Part shown: positions 24,943 to 33,083 of the stretch, piece after piece
How the letters are laid out: every line of letters begins with the position of its first letter
Numbering within the stretch: position 1 is the stretch's first letter
NCBI GenBank assembly: GCA_014960805.1
Contig: CP063163.1
Location: forward strand, 2,374,001 to 2,438,000
DNA length: 64,000 nucleotides
Source of the DNA: Cytobacillus suaedae
GTDB taxonomy: Bacteria; Bacillota; Bacilli; Bacillales; Bacillaceae_L
Direction: 5' to 3'
Made by a program: the position numbers and the translations under genes
Notes under the pieces: generated by a model
What the model saw: the letters and a program-made list of their open reading frames with translations, nothing else
Told to the model about the DNA's origin: nothing
Database searches by the model: none

Positions 24943-25899
24943 TTAGCTGTTACTAAGTGCTTCATGTACCCATTTATTTGTGTGGTACGTAACCTTACGA
25001 AGCTCTAAGCGATCCTTTGATTTTGGACCATTGTTTTTTATGATTTGCTTAAAGCGATTCCAATCAGGTTGTTTATAAATCCACAATTCCTGTTCTTCAT
25101 CATAATGCATTGTGTCATCTGGTAACTTTAAACCAAGTGAAAGAACCCTCGGAATATACTTAGAGAAGAAATCCTGTCTTAGCTCTTCATTTGTTTTTGT
25201 ACGGATTTGATATTTTATCGTAATATCCTGTTTAGATGTGCCTGTTGTAGAAGAATCGCCAGGACCAAAGAACATTAATAATGCTTCCCACCAACGGTCT
25301 AGTGCGACTTGGAGCATTTGTTTTTGTTCTTCTGTGCCTTCAGCTAATGCTAGAATGATAGACTCACCATGTTGCGCGTGGAAAACTTCCTCTGCACAAA
25401 TTCTTTTAAGTGCTCTAGCATAAGGTCCATAGGACGCATCAAGCATATTCGTTTGCGTAATGATTGCAGCTCCATCTACTAGCCAGCCAATGATTCCAGC
25501 ATCCGCCCACGATGGTGCTTCCATATGAAACACATTATGAAACTTTAAATCTCCTGAAAAAAGATCATTCATAATATCTTCTCTCGTTTTACCCAGTGGT
25601 TTCATAAGGTCTTCAGTTACTCGGAGTAAAAGTTGACCATGGCCCATTTCATCCTGGACTTTTGCCATAATTCCAAGTTTCCTTTTTAAGCTTGGTGCCT
25701 TAGGTACCCATTCCTTCTCTGGAAGCGCTCCCATTATTTCACTGATTCCGTGCATTGAAATTAATTTTATTAATGTAAGTCGGTATTCATCAGGCATCCA
25801 ATCCTCAGCTTCAATCTTTTCTCCAGCTTCAATTCGCTCCATGAATCTCTGCATTTTCTCTTCCTCAGTTAACTGATCAAAAGACATCACTTCTGACAT
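24943..25899 (-). CDS. paaA: Phenylacetyl-CoA 1,2-epoxidase catalytic subunit PaaA
   Basis: Di-iron catalytic subunit that epoxidises the ring of phenylacetyl-CoA. About 318 residues. Di-iron carboxylate/His ligands are visible in KVQDEMGHGQLLLRV and EEVFHAQHGESIILA; WEALLMFFGPGDSSTT and the C-terminal EELWIYKQPDWNRFKQII are typical of PaaA. ATG 25899 follows GGAGGTGGAG. First gene of the paa operon with a leader of about 150 nt. The matching reductase PaaE is absent from the window. Confidence 0.95.
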   Translation of the reverse strand: MSEVMSFDQLTEEEKMQRFMERIEAGEKIEAEDWMPDEYRLTLIKLISMHGISEIMGALPEKEWVPKAPSLKRKLGIMAKVQDEMGHGQLLLRVTEDLMKPLGKTREDIMNDLFSGDLKFHNVFHMEAPSWADAGIIGWLVDGAAIITQTNMLDASYGPYARALKRICAEEVFHAQHGESIILALAEGTEEQKQMLQVALDRWWEALLMFFGPGDSSTTGTSKQDITIKYQIRTKTNEELRQDFFSKYIPRVLSLGLKLPDDTMHYDEEQELWIYKQPDWNRFKQIIKNNGPKSKDRLELRKVTYHTNKWVHEALSNS

Positions 25900-26017
25900 A
25901 AACTCCACCTCCATTATTTATGACGAAAACAACACGATAATGTTAAGTTTGTTACAGATTATGCAATATAATCGTAAACAGTAGTTATTTTCATAAAAAA
26001 TATTTAGGATTTTTTTT

Positions 26018-26097
26018 ATATAACGTTTATTTATCGTCATTTAAAATTATTGTTATACGTTTAACACAAAGATAACGTGTTAATGGTAAAAAGTCAA
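26018..26097 (-). promoter_or_regulatory. paa operon promoter and operator region
   Basis: On the minus strand TTGACT (26092-26097), 17-nt spacer, TATCTT (26069-26074). The perfect inverted repeat TTAACAC (26061-26067) / GTGTTAA (26077-26083) encloses the -10 box. On the plus strand three related motifs follow one another: ATAACGTTTATT (about 26020), TATACGTTTAAC (about 26054) and ATAACGTGTTAA (about 26072). The first belongs to a 20-base stretch shared at 18 positions with the PheDH operon promoter. PaaX is the obvious candidate regulator. Confidence 0.65.
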
Positions 26098-26115
26098 ACC
26101 ATTTTTCTGAAAATT

Positions 26116-26150
26116 AAAAAAGAGCACAATGTTTATCACTGTGCTCAGTT
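26116..26150 (-). terminator. Terminator of the patatin-like gene
   Basis: GAGCACA and TGTGCTC arms; on the minus strand the hairpin ends in six T, overlapping the end of the patatin gene (stop 26145). Confidence 0.85.
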
Positions 26151-27053
26151 TAAAAATCTTATTATTTCGTTTTCTTGTTCTGTAAATCCTTCTGATCCTA
26201 AAATGATAAGTTCTTCCATTGATGAAAGCTCATCAAATGGAATTTCCTCACCTAGCTCTTTATTTACTCGAAGATAGTTAGATCCTAGCAAGTGATGGCA
26301 TTGATAACTAATTGACTCGGAAGATAAATGAAGAGCAAGATCAAGTAACTTAGGTGTAACCTTCATGGATGGAAAGTCAAATGGAAGCCACTGTTTCACA
26401 CCCCAATACTTATCATCTTGAATTGTAAAATCAATGGTTTGCTTTCCAGTACCAACGGAAAGAATTTTAATATCCTCAATTGTCTTCTTATAATGCTTTA
26501 AAGCCTCCGTGACACAGACTAATGACGGATTGTTTGCCCATAGCCCACCATCAATTGATAAAAAACGATTATGAACATTATTGGGTGGAAAATAAACTGG
26601 AGCTGAACAGGAAGACAATACAGCATCCCAAAGTTCGATTGACAAATCGTCCTTTTCTTCAGCATTATTCATGGTCCTATGGACATATGGCCGACCGTGT
26701 GTGACATCAACTGCCGGAATAAGAATTGGTGTTTCTACTTCAGAAAGTTTTATGTCTTTAAACGACTTTTTTAAGTATCTTCTTAAGAAGCGATCACTAT
26801 ATACGCTTTTAAATAATCCTACTTTTGCTTGACGTATAAATATTTTACGTCCAAATTTTTTATAGTTTTCTAATACCTTGTACATTGGAATCTTCATCGA
26901 GACAGAAGCAGCAATGATCGAACCTGTGCTTGTACCAGCGATAACATCGAATAAATCAGCGACTGGCTTGTTATATCTTTCTTCTATGGCTTTTAAGACA
27001 GCGATTGCAAATACTCCTCTAATGCCTCCACCATCAATACATAACATTTTCAT
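26145..27053 (-). CDS. Patatin-like phospholipase
   Basis: Serine acyl hydrolase, 302 residues. Oxyanion motif DGGGIRGVFAIAV at residue 7, nucleophile elbow GTSTGS (about residue 44), catalytic Asp in SIDGGLWANNPS. No signal peptide, so cytosolic or membrane-peripheral. ATG 27053 with GGGTGAAG. Single gene with its own terminator, upstream of the paa promoter but not part of that operon. Substrate (phospholipid or glycolipid) cannot be told. Confidence 0.9.
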   Translation of the reverse strand: MKMLCIDGGGIRGVFAIAVLKAIEERYNKPVADLFDVIAGTSTGSIIAASVSMKIPMYKVLENYKKFGRKIFIRQAKVGLFKSVYSDRFLRRYLKKSFKDIKLSEVETPILIPAVDVTHGRPYVHRTMNNAEEKDDLSIELWDAVLSSCSAPVYFPPNNVHNRFLSIDGGLWANNPSLVCVTEALKHYKKTIEDIKILSVGTGKQTIDFTIQDDKYWGVKQWLPFDFPSMKVTPKLLDLALHLSSESISYQCHHLLGSNYLRVNKELGEEIPFDELSSMEELIILGSEGFTEQENEIIRFLN

Positions 27054-27149
27054 CTACTTCACCCATATTTTTTATCTTTATGTTTAGTCTTGCCAAACTA
27101 TTGGTTTTAACTCATGAAGCCCGTATTTCGTATTTTCAAGAACAATAAA

Positions 27150-27185
27150 CAAACAAAAGACCAAATCACTAGTGGACTTGGTCAT
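27150..27185 (-). terminator. Terminator of the polysaccharide deacetylase gene
   Basis: GACCAAAT (27159-27166) and ACTTGGTC (27176-27183) pair with one G-U; TTTTGTTTG follows on the minus strand. Confidence 0.75.
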
Positions 27186-27197
27186 TGATCAATGCAT

Positions 27198-28034
27198 CTA
27201 TTTCTTGTATGGGATATTCAAAAGCTCAGGTACGGTCACAAACTCATATCCTTGTTGTTGTAATGTTGGGATAATTTGTTTTAAAGATTCGATTGTAGGT
27301 GTTCGATTCGCATCCCATTCTCCACCATCATGCATTAAAATAACAGAACCAGGCTGAACCTGACTTGTAACAGTGTTTGTGATTACTGCGGGTGGTTCCT
27401 CCTGCCAGTCTAAAGAATCTACTGACCAACCAACAACAGTGTAGTTCATGTCTCTTAACTTCTCTACCAACTCATTGTATAAAAATCCATAGGGAGCTCG
27501 GAAAAGTTTTGTACGATAACCAATTAAATCTTCAAGAGTTTCTTCTGTTCGATTAACCTCTCTTTCAAGAGTAGCAACGTTTGCTTGATCGACAAGATTT
27601 GGATGCCAATATGTATGATTTCCAACGATATGCCCTTCATTTATCATTCGCTTTACAAGATCTGGATAAGCCTCAGCTCTTGCACCCATTACGAAAAATG
27701 TAGCATCTACATTATACTGATTTAGCACATCTAGCACTTGCCCTGTAAAACGTGGATCTGGACCATCATCAAAAGTTAAAGCAACTTTCTTTTCAGCAGA
27801 CGGACCACTTAACACAATGGTCTCAGGATACCTTTGCTGAAGCACGATGTTTGAAACAGGATATCTGACTCTTTCAGTTGTTTCAGGGCCACCCTCTAGT
27901 TGTGGAAACTCTTCTGGTGGCTGTTGTACTGGAATACTTTTAAACTCATCTGCATTTGTAGCCAAAACATTTATTCCAATAAATCCATTAAAGCAAAGTC
28001 CAATTAATGCAAGAAAAGCGAATTTTTTTATCAT
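27198..28034 (-). CDS. Polysaccharide deacetylase (NodB homology domain), secreted
   Basis: Extracytoplasmic metal-dependent N- or O-deacetylase of cell-wall or related polysaccharide, 278 residues from ATG 28034. An N-terminal signal sequence (MIKKFAFLALIGLCFNGFIG) is followed by the NodB domain with LTFDDGPDP (Asp pair), GNHTYWHPNL (metal His pair), FRAPYG, VGWSVDSLDW and ILMHDGG. GGAAGGGGC precedes the chosen start; the longer frame to 28154 has no ribosome site. It diverges from the membrane-protein gene at 28182. Confidence 0.9.
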   Translation of the reverse strand: MIKKFAFLALIGLCFNGFIGINVLATNADEFKSIPVQQPPEEFPQLEGGPETTERVRYPVSNIVLQQRYPETIVLSGPSAEKKVALTFDDGPDPRFTGQVLDVLNQYNVDATFFVMGARAEAYPDLVKRMINEGHIVGNHTYWHPNLVDQANVATLEREVNRTEETLEDLIGYRTKLFRAPYGFLYNELVEKLRDMNYTVVGWSVDSLDWQEEPPAVITNTVTSQVQPGSVILMHDGGEWDANRTPTIESLKQIIPTLQQQGYEFVTVPELLNIPYKK

Positions 28035-28181
28035 GTCGAATGCCCCTTCCAATTTATATCTTTTATTTTTTGAAAATGGAGTTAATTTTATCCTTTTGTG
28101 AGAAAAATATTTTCGAGATTTCGTGGGATTTGAATGTAATTTTAAAATTTCCAAATACTTCTCTTGAGGAGGATTTTAATC

Positions 28182-28670
28182 GTGGCTTGGACTTTTGTGG
28201 TAACAGCGTTTATTTTTATTTTATTTATCCCTGCTGGATTAGCAGCTTTACACATTTTAGTTTTGTATATTGGCTTACTAGGTCTGGGATTCTCTTTTAT
28301 ATTTTTTGGTTTAACTGCAACACAAAAGTGGAATGGTTATGGTTCTTTAAAACCAATTTCATGGTTTTTTCGTTTAATAGCTCTAGCTGTTGGTGGTTTC
28401 ATTTTATATTTAGGGAGTCAGCTCTACACTGATGTTCAAGTCTATGTAGATGGAAACTTTAAAACGATAAAAGGTGTTCCAACTGAAATTATAGATATAG
28501 AATCAAATCGAGAAATGGTTAAAACGATTACAGTCGTTATTGATGAGATTTCTTTTGAGTTAAAGCCTCCATCAAAATATTATTTTCACACTGAAAAACT
28601 TGAAGGTAAATCCTTTACCATCCATTACTTGCCGAACACGATGTGGGTAATTGACTATGAAGTAGAATAA
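28182..28670 (+). CDS. Hypothetical membrane protein
   Basis: 162 residues with three hydrophobic segments in the first 85 residues (WTFVVTAFIFILFIPAGLAAL, LHILVLYIGLLGLGFSFIFFG, FFRLIALAVGGFILYLGSQLY), then a soluble beta-rich C-terminal domain starting about DVQVYVDGNFKTIKGVP. GTG 28182 is preferred, 9 nt after GAGGAGG. One of the few plus-strand genes, divergent from the deacetylase. No family recognised. Confidence 0.7.
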   Translation: MAWTFVVTAFIFILFIPAGLAALHILVLYIGLLGLGFSFIFFGLTATQKWNGYGSLKPISWFFRLIALAVGGFILYLGSQLYTDVQVYVDGNFKTIKGVPTEIIDIESNREMVKTITVVIDEISFELKPPSKYYFHTEKLEGKSFTIHYLPNTMWVIDYEVE

Positions 28671-28706
28671 AAGCAACCCCCTTAGTGGAGGTTGCTTCTT
28701 TTATCC
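28671..28706. terminator. Bidirectional terminator
   Basis: AAGCAACC and GGTTGCTT arms with T-rich flanks on both strands, between the converging plus-strand membrane protein and the SbtA-like gene. Confidence 0.8.
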
Positions 28707-28735
28707 TTATATATAAATTTTGTTAAAATTCCTTC

Positions 28736-29743
28736 TTATTGAATCCATCTAGCTAATTCATAATAGATAGGTATCCCAATAATAAGATTGAAAGGAAATG
28801 TCACACCTAAAGCTAGACCTAAATAGATCGACGGGTTCGCTTCTGGTACAGAAGTTTTAAGTGCAGCAGGCGCAGCAATATAGGATGCACTACCAGCCAA
28901 AACACCCATTAAAGTAATTCCGCCTAGAGATAATCCAACAAAACTCCCCACAATGACACCTAAGCTTCCGAATAATAGTGGCGAAAGCAACCCGAATAAT
29001 ACTAACTTAACTCCATATTTTTTCACTTCAGGAAGTCGTTGTCCTGCGATTAGGCCCATGTTCAATAGAAAAAGAATTAATACACTATTGTATAAATCCA
29101 TAAATAACGGTTTTACCATCGGAACTGCACGCTCTCCAAGAATTACACCTATCAATAAACTTCCGACTAAAAGTAAGATACTCTTACCAAAAATACTTTC
29201 TCTTAGCACTTCTTTATCAATTAAGTTTAAGGATTGAGGCATAAAACCAATACTGCGAGAAGAAAGTGAAGTTACCTCACTCTTGCTTTTAACTATATTT
29301 AAAATAAGTAAAGATACTAAGATTGCAGGACTCTCCATTAGTACAACAATTGCATTCATAAACCCTTCATACATCGTTCCATTTTTCTCAAGAAAAGAGA
29401 GAGCAGCACCGTAGGTTACAATGCTTATTGATCCATAAGTAGCGGCTAAGCCTATTGAATTCTCCAGATCAATTTTGATAATTCTCATAATAAAGAGTGT
29501 GATTAAAGGAATCGTCACTCCAAGAATTAACGCACCTCCAATAGGTGCTAACACAGTATCTATGGAGTAATGTGAGAGCTCAATTCCTCCTTTTATGCCA
29601 ATTGCAATCAATAGATAAATACTTAATGCCTCACTAAGAGCACTCGGAAATTTAAGATCAGATTTAAAGATTGCAGCAATTAGACCTAAGACAAAAAACA
29701 AAACAACGGGTGATAGTAAATTATCAACAATAATCTCTGTCAT
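28736..29743 (-). CDS. SbtA-like sodium-dependent bicarbonate permease
   Basis: 335-residue membrane protein of the SbtA (DUF897) family with about ten hydrophobic segments: LLSPVVLFFVLGLIAAIF at the start, a duplicated half beginning near SIFGKSILLLVGSLLIG, and LAGSASYIAAPAAL near the end. Family members import bicarbonate with sodium. AGGAGG lies 7 nt before ATG 29743. A DUF2294/MpsC-like gene lies 130 bp upstream in the same direction, separated by a strong terminator-like hairpin. No SbtB PII-like gene is visible. Confidence 0.87.
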   Translation of the reverse strand: MTEIIVDNLLSPVVLFFVLGLIAAIFKSDLKFPSALSEALSIYLLIAIGIKGGIELSHYSIDTVLAPIGGALILGVTIPLITLFIMRIIKIDLENSIGLAATYGSISIVTYGAALSFLEKNGTMYEGFMNAIVVLMESPAILVSLLILNIVKSKSEVTSLSSRSIGFMPQSLNLIDKEVLRESIFGKSILLLVGSLLIGVILGERAVPMVKPLFMDLYNSVLILFLLNMGLIAGQRLPEVKKYGVKLVLFGLLSPLLFGSLGVIVGSFVGLSLGGITLMGVLAGSASYIAAPAALKTSVPEANPSIYLGLALGVTFPFNLIIGIPIYYELARWIQ

Positions 29744-29770
29744 TTTTTCCTCCTAATACCAATAATATAA

Positions 29771-29837
29771 AAAAACCGACAATATTTGGAGGGTGATTAC
29801 CAGTTTGGTAAATACCAGATCCAAATGTTGTCGGTTT
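29771..29837 (-). terminator. Terminator/attenuator hairpin between the DUF2294 gene and the SbtA-like gene
   Basis: Arms AAACCGACAATATTTGGA (29773-29790) and TCCAAATGTTGTCGGTTT (29820-29837) pair over 18 positions with one G-U, loop 29 nt; on the minus strand seven T follow. The loop contains the small palindrome TGGTAAATACCA. Only about 28 nt, including the ribosome site, lie between the T-run and the SbtA start, so there is hardly room for a separate promoter. Confidence 0.75.
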
Positions 29838-29875
29838 ATTCTCAACTAACCTATTAGGTTTTTTGAGGATCTACC

Positions 29876-30241
29876 TTATGTAAAATCTTTCTCTAAGTCA
29901 CTACATAATTTAAATACCATAATTCGTTCACCCGAATGGGTGCTAATATCTGTATGGAAACTCGTTACTTCTTTTCCAGTACAGGATAGGATAATTTGTT
30001 TTAAGTCATCAATTCCGGATTCAACTAATTCTGATCGAGTTTTTTTAATCGTTAATATTCCCTCTTTGGTTTCACATACAGAATATTCAGCCGGAGTGAG
30101 AATTCCTTTTAAGCATACAATGATCATGTCACGTAAAATATCTGACTTTACAGATACCGATCCACGACCAAGAAAGTCTTTTTCCCATTGTGTTATCGCT
30201 TTACTAATTTCTGATTCGATATACCCCTTGGATTTATTCAT
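29876..30241 (-). CDS. DUF2294 / MpsC-like protein
   Basis: 121-residue soluble protein of the DUF2294 family, now linked by name to the MpsC component of Na+-translocating/inorganic-carbon systems. Recognised from SEISKAITQWEKDFLGRGSVSVKSDI at the N-terminus and ISTHSGERIMVFKL near the C-terminus. ATG 30241 follows GAGGAG. A promoter-like pair TTGACG...TAAAGT (17-nt spacer) is at 30425-30453. The SbtA-like permease follows, so a role in bicarbonate uptake or its control is likely; the molecular function is unknown. Confidence 0.8.
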   Translation of the reverse strand: MNKSKGYIESEISKAITQWEKDFLGRGSVSVKSDILRDMIIVCLKGILTPAEYSVCETKEGILTIKKTRSELVESGIDDLKQIILSCTGKEVTSFHTDISTHSGERIMVFKLCSDLEKDFT

Positions 30242-30463
30242 AATTCTCCTCAAAATTGATGTATTCTCTACGAGTTTATAAATATACCAAACTATCCTTT
30301 TTAACTCTTCAAGTCCTACTATATTACTTTTTCATTCAAGCCAATAAAACTTATTAACCGATTGCTAAAGTCGTTGTATAGGACAAGGGTGAATTAAATC
30401 TCCCGGTTATAAAGGATTAATTATACTTTATCGTGGTTTAACGAAAACGTCAACACCTTCTTA

Positions 30464-31963
30464 CTACTCGCTTGAGGACCACTTTTCCTTTGAATTTAGC
30501 CAGTGTTCTGTTTGCTCCAATATACTCGCTAACTGAAGAAGCATGTCTTCTTTACCTCGTGCACCAATAAATTGGACACCACATGGTAGTCCGTCCTTCG
30601 TTACGTGCATAGGAACACTCATGGCTGGTTGTCCTGTTAAATTAGCAAGCTGGGTAAATGGTGTTCTCATGAGACTGTTTCTTGCAATTTGATCTATAAT
30701 TCCTGCTTTTTTCAATAGATTTCCAGAACCTATTTTACCAATAACGTTTATCAATAATTTTTCCACTGACTTAGGCTCTAGTTCACCAATTTTTGCTGGA
30801 GGGTAAGCTGTTGTAGGGGTTATATAGAAATCGTATCTAGAAAGAAATTCCTCCATTTGAAACGCAGCAATATCCCATTCTCTTAATCCCATGACAAATT
30901 CTTCAGCACTAGTTGCTTTACCTAGTAAGCCAAGTAGCCAAGTGGAAGGCTCAACATCTAAATGCTTGGCTTTTCGACCTAAAACATCCTCAAGTGAGCC
31001 TATTGATGCTGCTACCTCTCCAAAATATAAGGTCAAAAAACTTCTTAGTAATTTGTAGCCTTCAACAGGCGCTTCCTTCTCTTCGACAGAATGACCTAAA
31101 GACTCTAGTAACTTAACTGTTTTGAGAACCGCTTCTTTACACTCTGGATGTATATCTGTTTCTAGTGGGGATTTTAAAGAAAAAGCAAAGGTTAGTCTTT
31201 TAGTTAATGGTGTTTTAAGTACCTCTAGGTAACTCCCATCAAAAGGAGGGGCATGATATGCTGCTCCTTTTTCATGGATTTTTAGTACATCAAGAATTGC
31301 TGCACTATCTCGAACCGATTTTGTTAGAACGTGGTCAACAGAAGCTCCTTGCCAGTTTCTACCGGCATTAGGACCAACTGGTGTTCTTCCCCTAGTTGGT
31401 TTTAACCCAAACAAACCACAGTATGCTCCTGGTATTCGAATAGAACCTCCACCATCATTTGCCCCTGCTAAAGGTACCATTCCTGATGCAACGGCAGCAG
31501 CTGAACCTCCACTTGAACCTCCAGGTGTATAATCTGTATTCCAAGGGTTCCTTGTGGGACCATACTGCTTAGGTTCAGTAATACCCATTAACGCAAATTC
31601 AGGTACATTTGTTTGCCCTAAAAAAAGGAGACCCGCTTTTCTTAATCTATTGACATATTCAGTGTCTCTTTTCGCTATATAGCCTTGTAATGCTTTAGAC
31701 CCAGCAGTAATCCTTTCCCCTTTCATTTCTTGAGTTATGTCCTTTAATAACATAGGCACACCTGCAAAAAGTCCATTCAAATCCGGTTTTACTGCTGATT
31801 GCCTAGCTTGCTCATACATCTTATTAATAACTGCATTAAGATTTGGATTATGAAGTTCAATCAATCGAATCGCTTCTTCCACTAGTTCAATAGGCTTCAC
31901 TTCTTTCTTTTTAACAAGCTCAGCCAACCCGAGAGCATCATAATTATTGTAGGTGATCTCCAT
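30464..31963 (-). CDS. Amidase (amidase signature family)
   Basis: About 499-residue Ser-cisSer-Lys amidase. Lys in VPMLLKDITQE, the glycine/serine signature GGSSGGSAAAVASGM with the cis-Ser, and nucleophile Ser in DGGGSIRIPGAYCG. LKPTRGRTPVGPNAG and the long C-terminal half resemble 6-aminohexanoate-cyclic-dimer hydrolase-type amidases rather than GatA. ATG 31963 is preferred (GGAG 9 nt upstream). No signal peptide. Substrate unknown. Confidence 0.87.
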   Translation of the reverse strand: MEITYNNYDALGLAELVKKKEVKPIELVEEAIRLIELHNPNLNAVINKMYEQARQSAVKPDLNGLFAGVPMLLKDITQEMKGERITAGSKALQGYIAKRDTEYVNRLRKAGLLFLGQTNVPEFALMGITEPKQYGPTRNPWNTDYTPGGSSGGSAAAVASGMVPLAGANDGGGSIRIPGAYCGLFGLKPTRGRTPVGPNAGRNWQGASVDHVLTKSVRDSAAILDVLKIHEKGAAYHAPPFDGSYLEVLKTPLTKRLTFAFSLKSPLETDIHPECKEAVLKTVKLLESLGHSVEEKEAPVEGYKLLRSFLTLYFGEVAASIGSLEDVLGRKAKHLDVEPSTWLLGLLGKATSAEEFVMGLREWDIAAFQMEEFLSRYDFYITPTTAYPPAKIGELEPKSVEKLLINVIGKIGSGNLLKKAGIIDQIARNSLMRTPFTQLANLTGQPAMSVPMHVTKDGLPCGVQFIGARGKEDMLLQLASILEQTEHWLNSKEKWSSSE

Positions 31964-32029
31964 TTTTATCATCTCCGTTATTCATGTTATCTATAGTATA
32001 GTTGAAAGAATATTCAGAAATCAATAAAA

Positions 32030-32050
32030 ATGGACCTATAATAGGTCCTA
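32030..32050 (-). terminator. Short terminator behind the 169-residue membrane protein gene
   Basis: GGACCTAT (32032-32039) and ATAGGTCC (32041-32048); ATTTTTATT follows on the minus strand. Small but perfect. Confidence 0.55.
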
Positions 32051-32060
32051 TAATACGTAA

Positions 32061-32555
32061 CTATTCAGTCGTTGAATGGTACTGGTTATTATCTCGAGAG
32101 ATGTTCTTAAGTTTCTCCACAAACATCTGGAACACGTATAACAGTGCAGATTTGAACGTAAATAAGGCTAATAACTGCATTCTATTAAATCGGATAAGTG
32201 AACCAATTCCAATTTTCGTTAACCAGTTCAAAAGAGGAAACACAAATGCTAGGTGAACAAGGAAGTTTGTTACTATAAATAGCAAAAAGTTTCCAAAGGT
32301 GAAGCGTAATATCCACAAAGTTCCCACCGTAAAAGGTCCTAATAGGAAGGGAGTCATTCCGTTCATTTTCGGATGTAGCCTCTCAAAAAACCACCACCAT
32401 TTACGTCTTTCTGCATAAAGACCTTCAAAATGTACAAATGAAGTGATAAAAATTGTTGCAGGTAAAAATCGTTTAATATATTTATTCCCTAGTAAAGGTA
32501 TTGAGAGCCAAGGTAATAACATCACTCCAAACAGTAGCCATCTATTCGTACTCAT
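32061..32555 (-). CDS. Hypothetical membrane protein
   Basis: 164 residues from ATG 32555 (AAGGTGG upstream; a GTG at 32570 is less likely because it overlaps the ribosome site). Four to five hydrophobic segments, including WLLFGVMLLPWLSIPLLG and LWILRFTFGNFLLFIVTNFLV, and an aromatic ERRKWWWFFERLHPK loop. I do not recognise a family with certainty. It stands alone and has a short terminator. Confidence 0.7.
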   Translation of the reverse strand: MSTNRWLLFGVMLLPWLSIPLLGNKYIKRFLPATIFITSFVHFEGLYAERRKWWWFFERLHPKMNGMTPFLLGPFTVGTLWILRFTFGNFLLFIVTNFLVHLAFVFPLLNWLTKIGIGSLIRFNRMQLLALFTFKSALLYVFQMFVEKLKNISRDNNQYHSTTE

Positions 32556-32650
32556 AAAACCGTTCACCACCTTTTTAAGCTATAGTTTGCTCTAAAAAGA
32601 TGTAATGATGTATTTTATTTTACAAAATTAGGATACTAAAAAGTATCTAG

Positions 32651-32889
32651 GAGGCAGACTCTAACAGCATTTTCGTTTTAATTTTTCTTTTCCCTGGTTT
32701 TATCTTTGGACTTTTCACCGCTATAAAAGTTGTAAATAATGATAATGCAATTGTTTGGCGAGTACTGAACAGAGGAGAAGTTATACCCCCTAAGATTCCC
32801 AAGATAATACGCTTACTTATATAGTTCTAACCGCAATCGGACTATTTTCAATACTCTTCTACCGTATTGCTAAAAAAAGGTATAAATGA
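32651..32889 (+). pseudogene. Remnant of a small two-helix membrane protein (start lost, frameshift)
   Basis: From 32651 one frame reads ...SIFVLIFLFPGFIFGLFTAIK VVNNDNAIVWRVLNRGEVIPP KIPKIIRLLI and stops at 32822-32824. The -1 frame then continues IVLTAIGLFSILFYRIAKKRYK to TGA at 32887-32889. Together these make a plausible protein of two transmembrane helices joined by a polar loop. There is no ATG, GTG or TTG behind the TAGGAGG at 32648, and the two frames meet at ATATA. A decayed gene is the best explanation; a sequence error could account for the frameshift but not for the missing start. Confidence 0.55.
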
Positions 32890-32933
32890 AAGCAGCTTAT
32901 TTGTTCCACCTTAGTAAATGGAGGTGATTGAAG

Positions 32934-33080
32934 GTGACTAATCAAAACCCAGTTGAATTTACAGGGAAAGTTCTTGACCAAAGAAATAATTTAACAGGAC
33001 CTGAGGATGGTGAAAAACCATCTTACCCTAAAAGGCCAAAAAATGTTTCAATTAATCAATCGAATAGTAAAAAAGGGTAA
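32934..33080 (+). CDS. Small hydrophilic protein (48 residues)
   Basis: GTG start at 32934, preceded by GGAGGTGAT 8-9 nt upstream; the product begins MTNQNPVEFTGKVLDQRNN and ends SINQSNSKKG. It is rich in Asn, Lys and Pro, without hydrophobic segments, so likely cytosolic or spore-associated; small Asn/Lys-rich proteins in bacilli often are. I do not recognise a family. Support is the strong ribosome site and clean codon usage. Confidence 0.6.
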   Translation: MTNQNPVEFTGKVLDQRNNLTGPEDGEKPSYPKRPKNVSINQSNSKKG

Positions 33081-33083
33081 GAA

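Noticed and set aside
28070-28110. CodY box before the polysaccharide deacetylase
   Set aside because: Only the right half (TTTTGAAAAT) resembles the consensus; the left half does not match.
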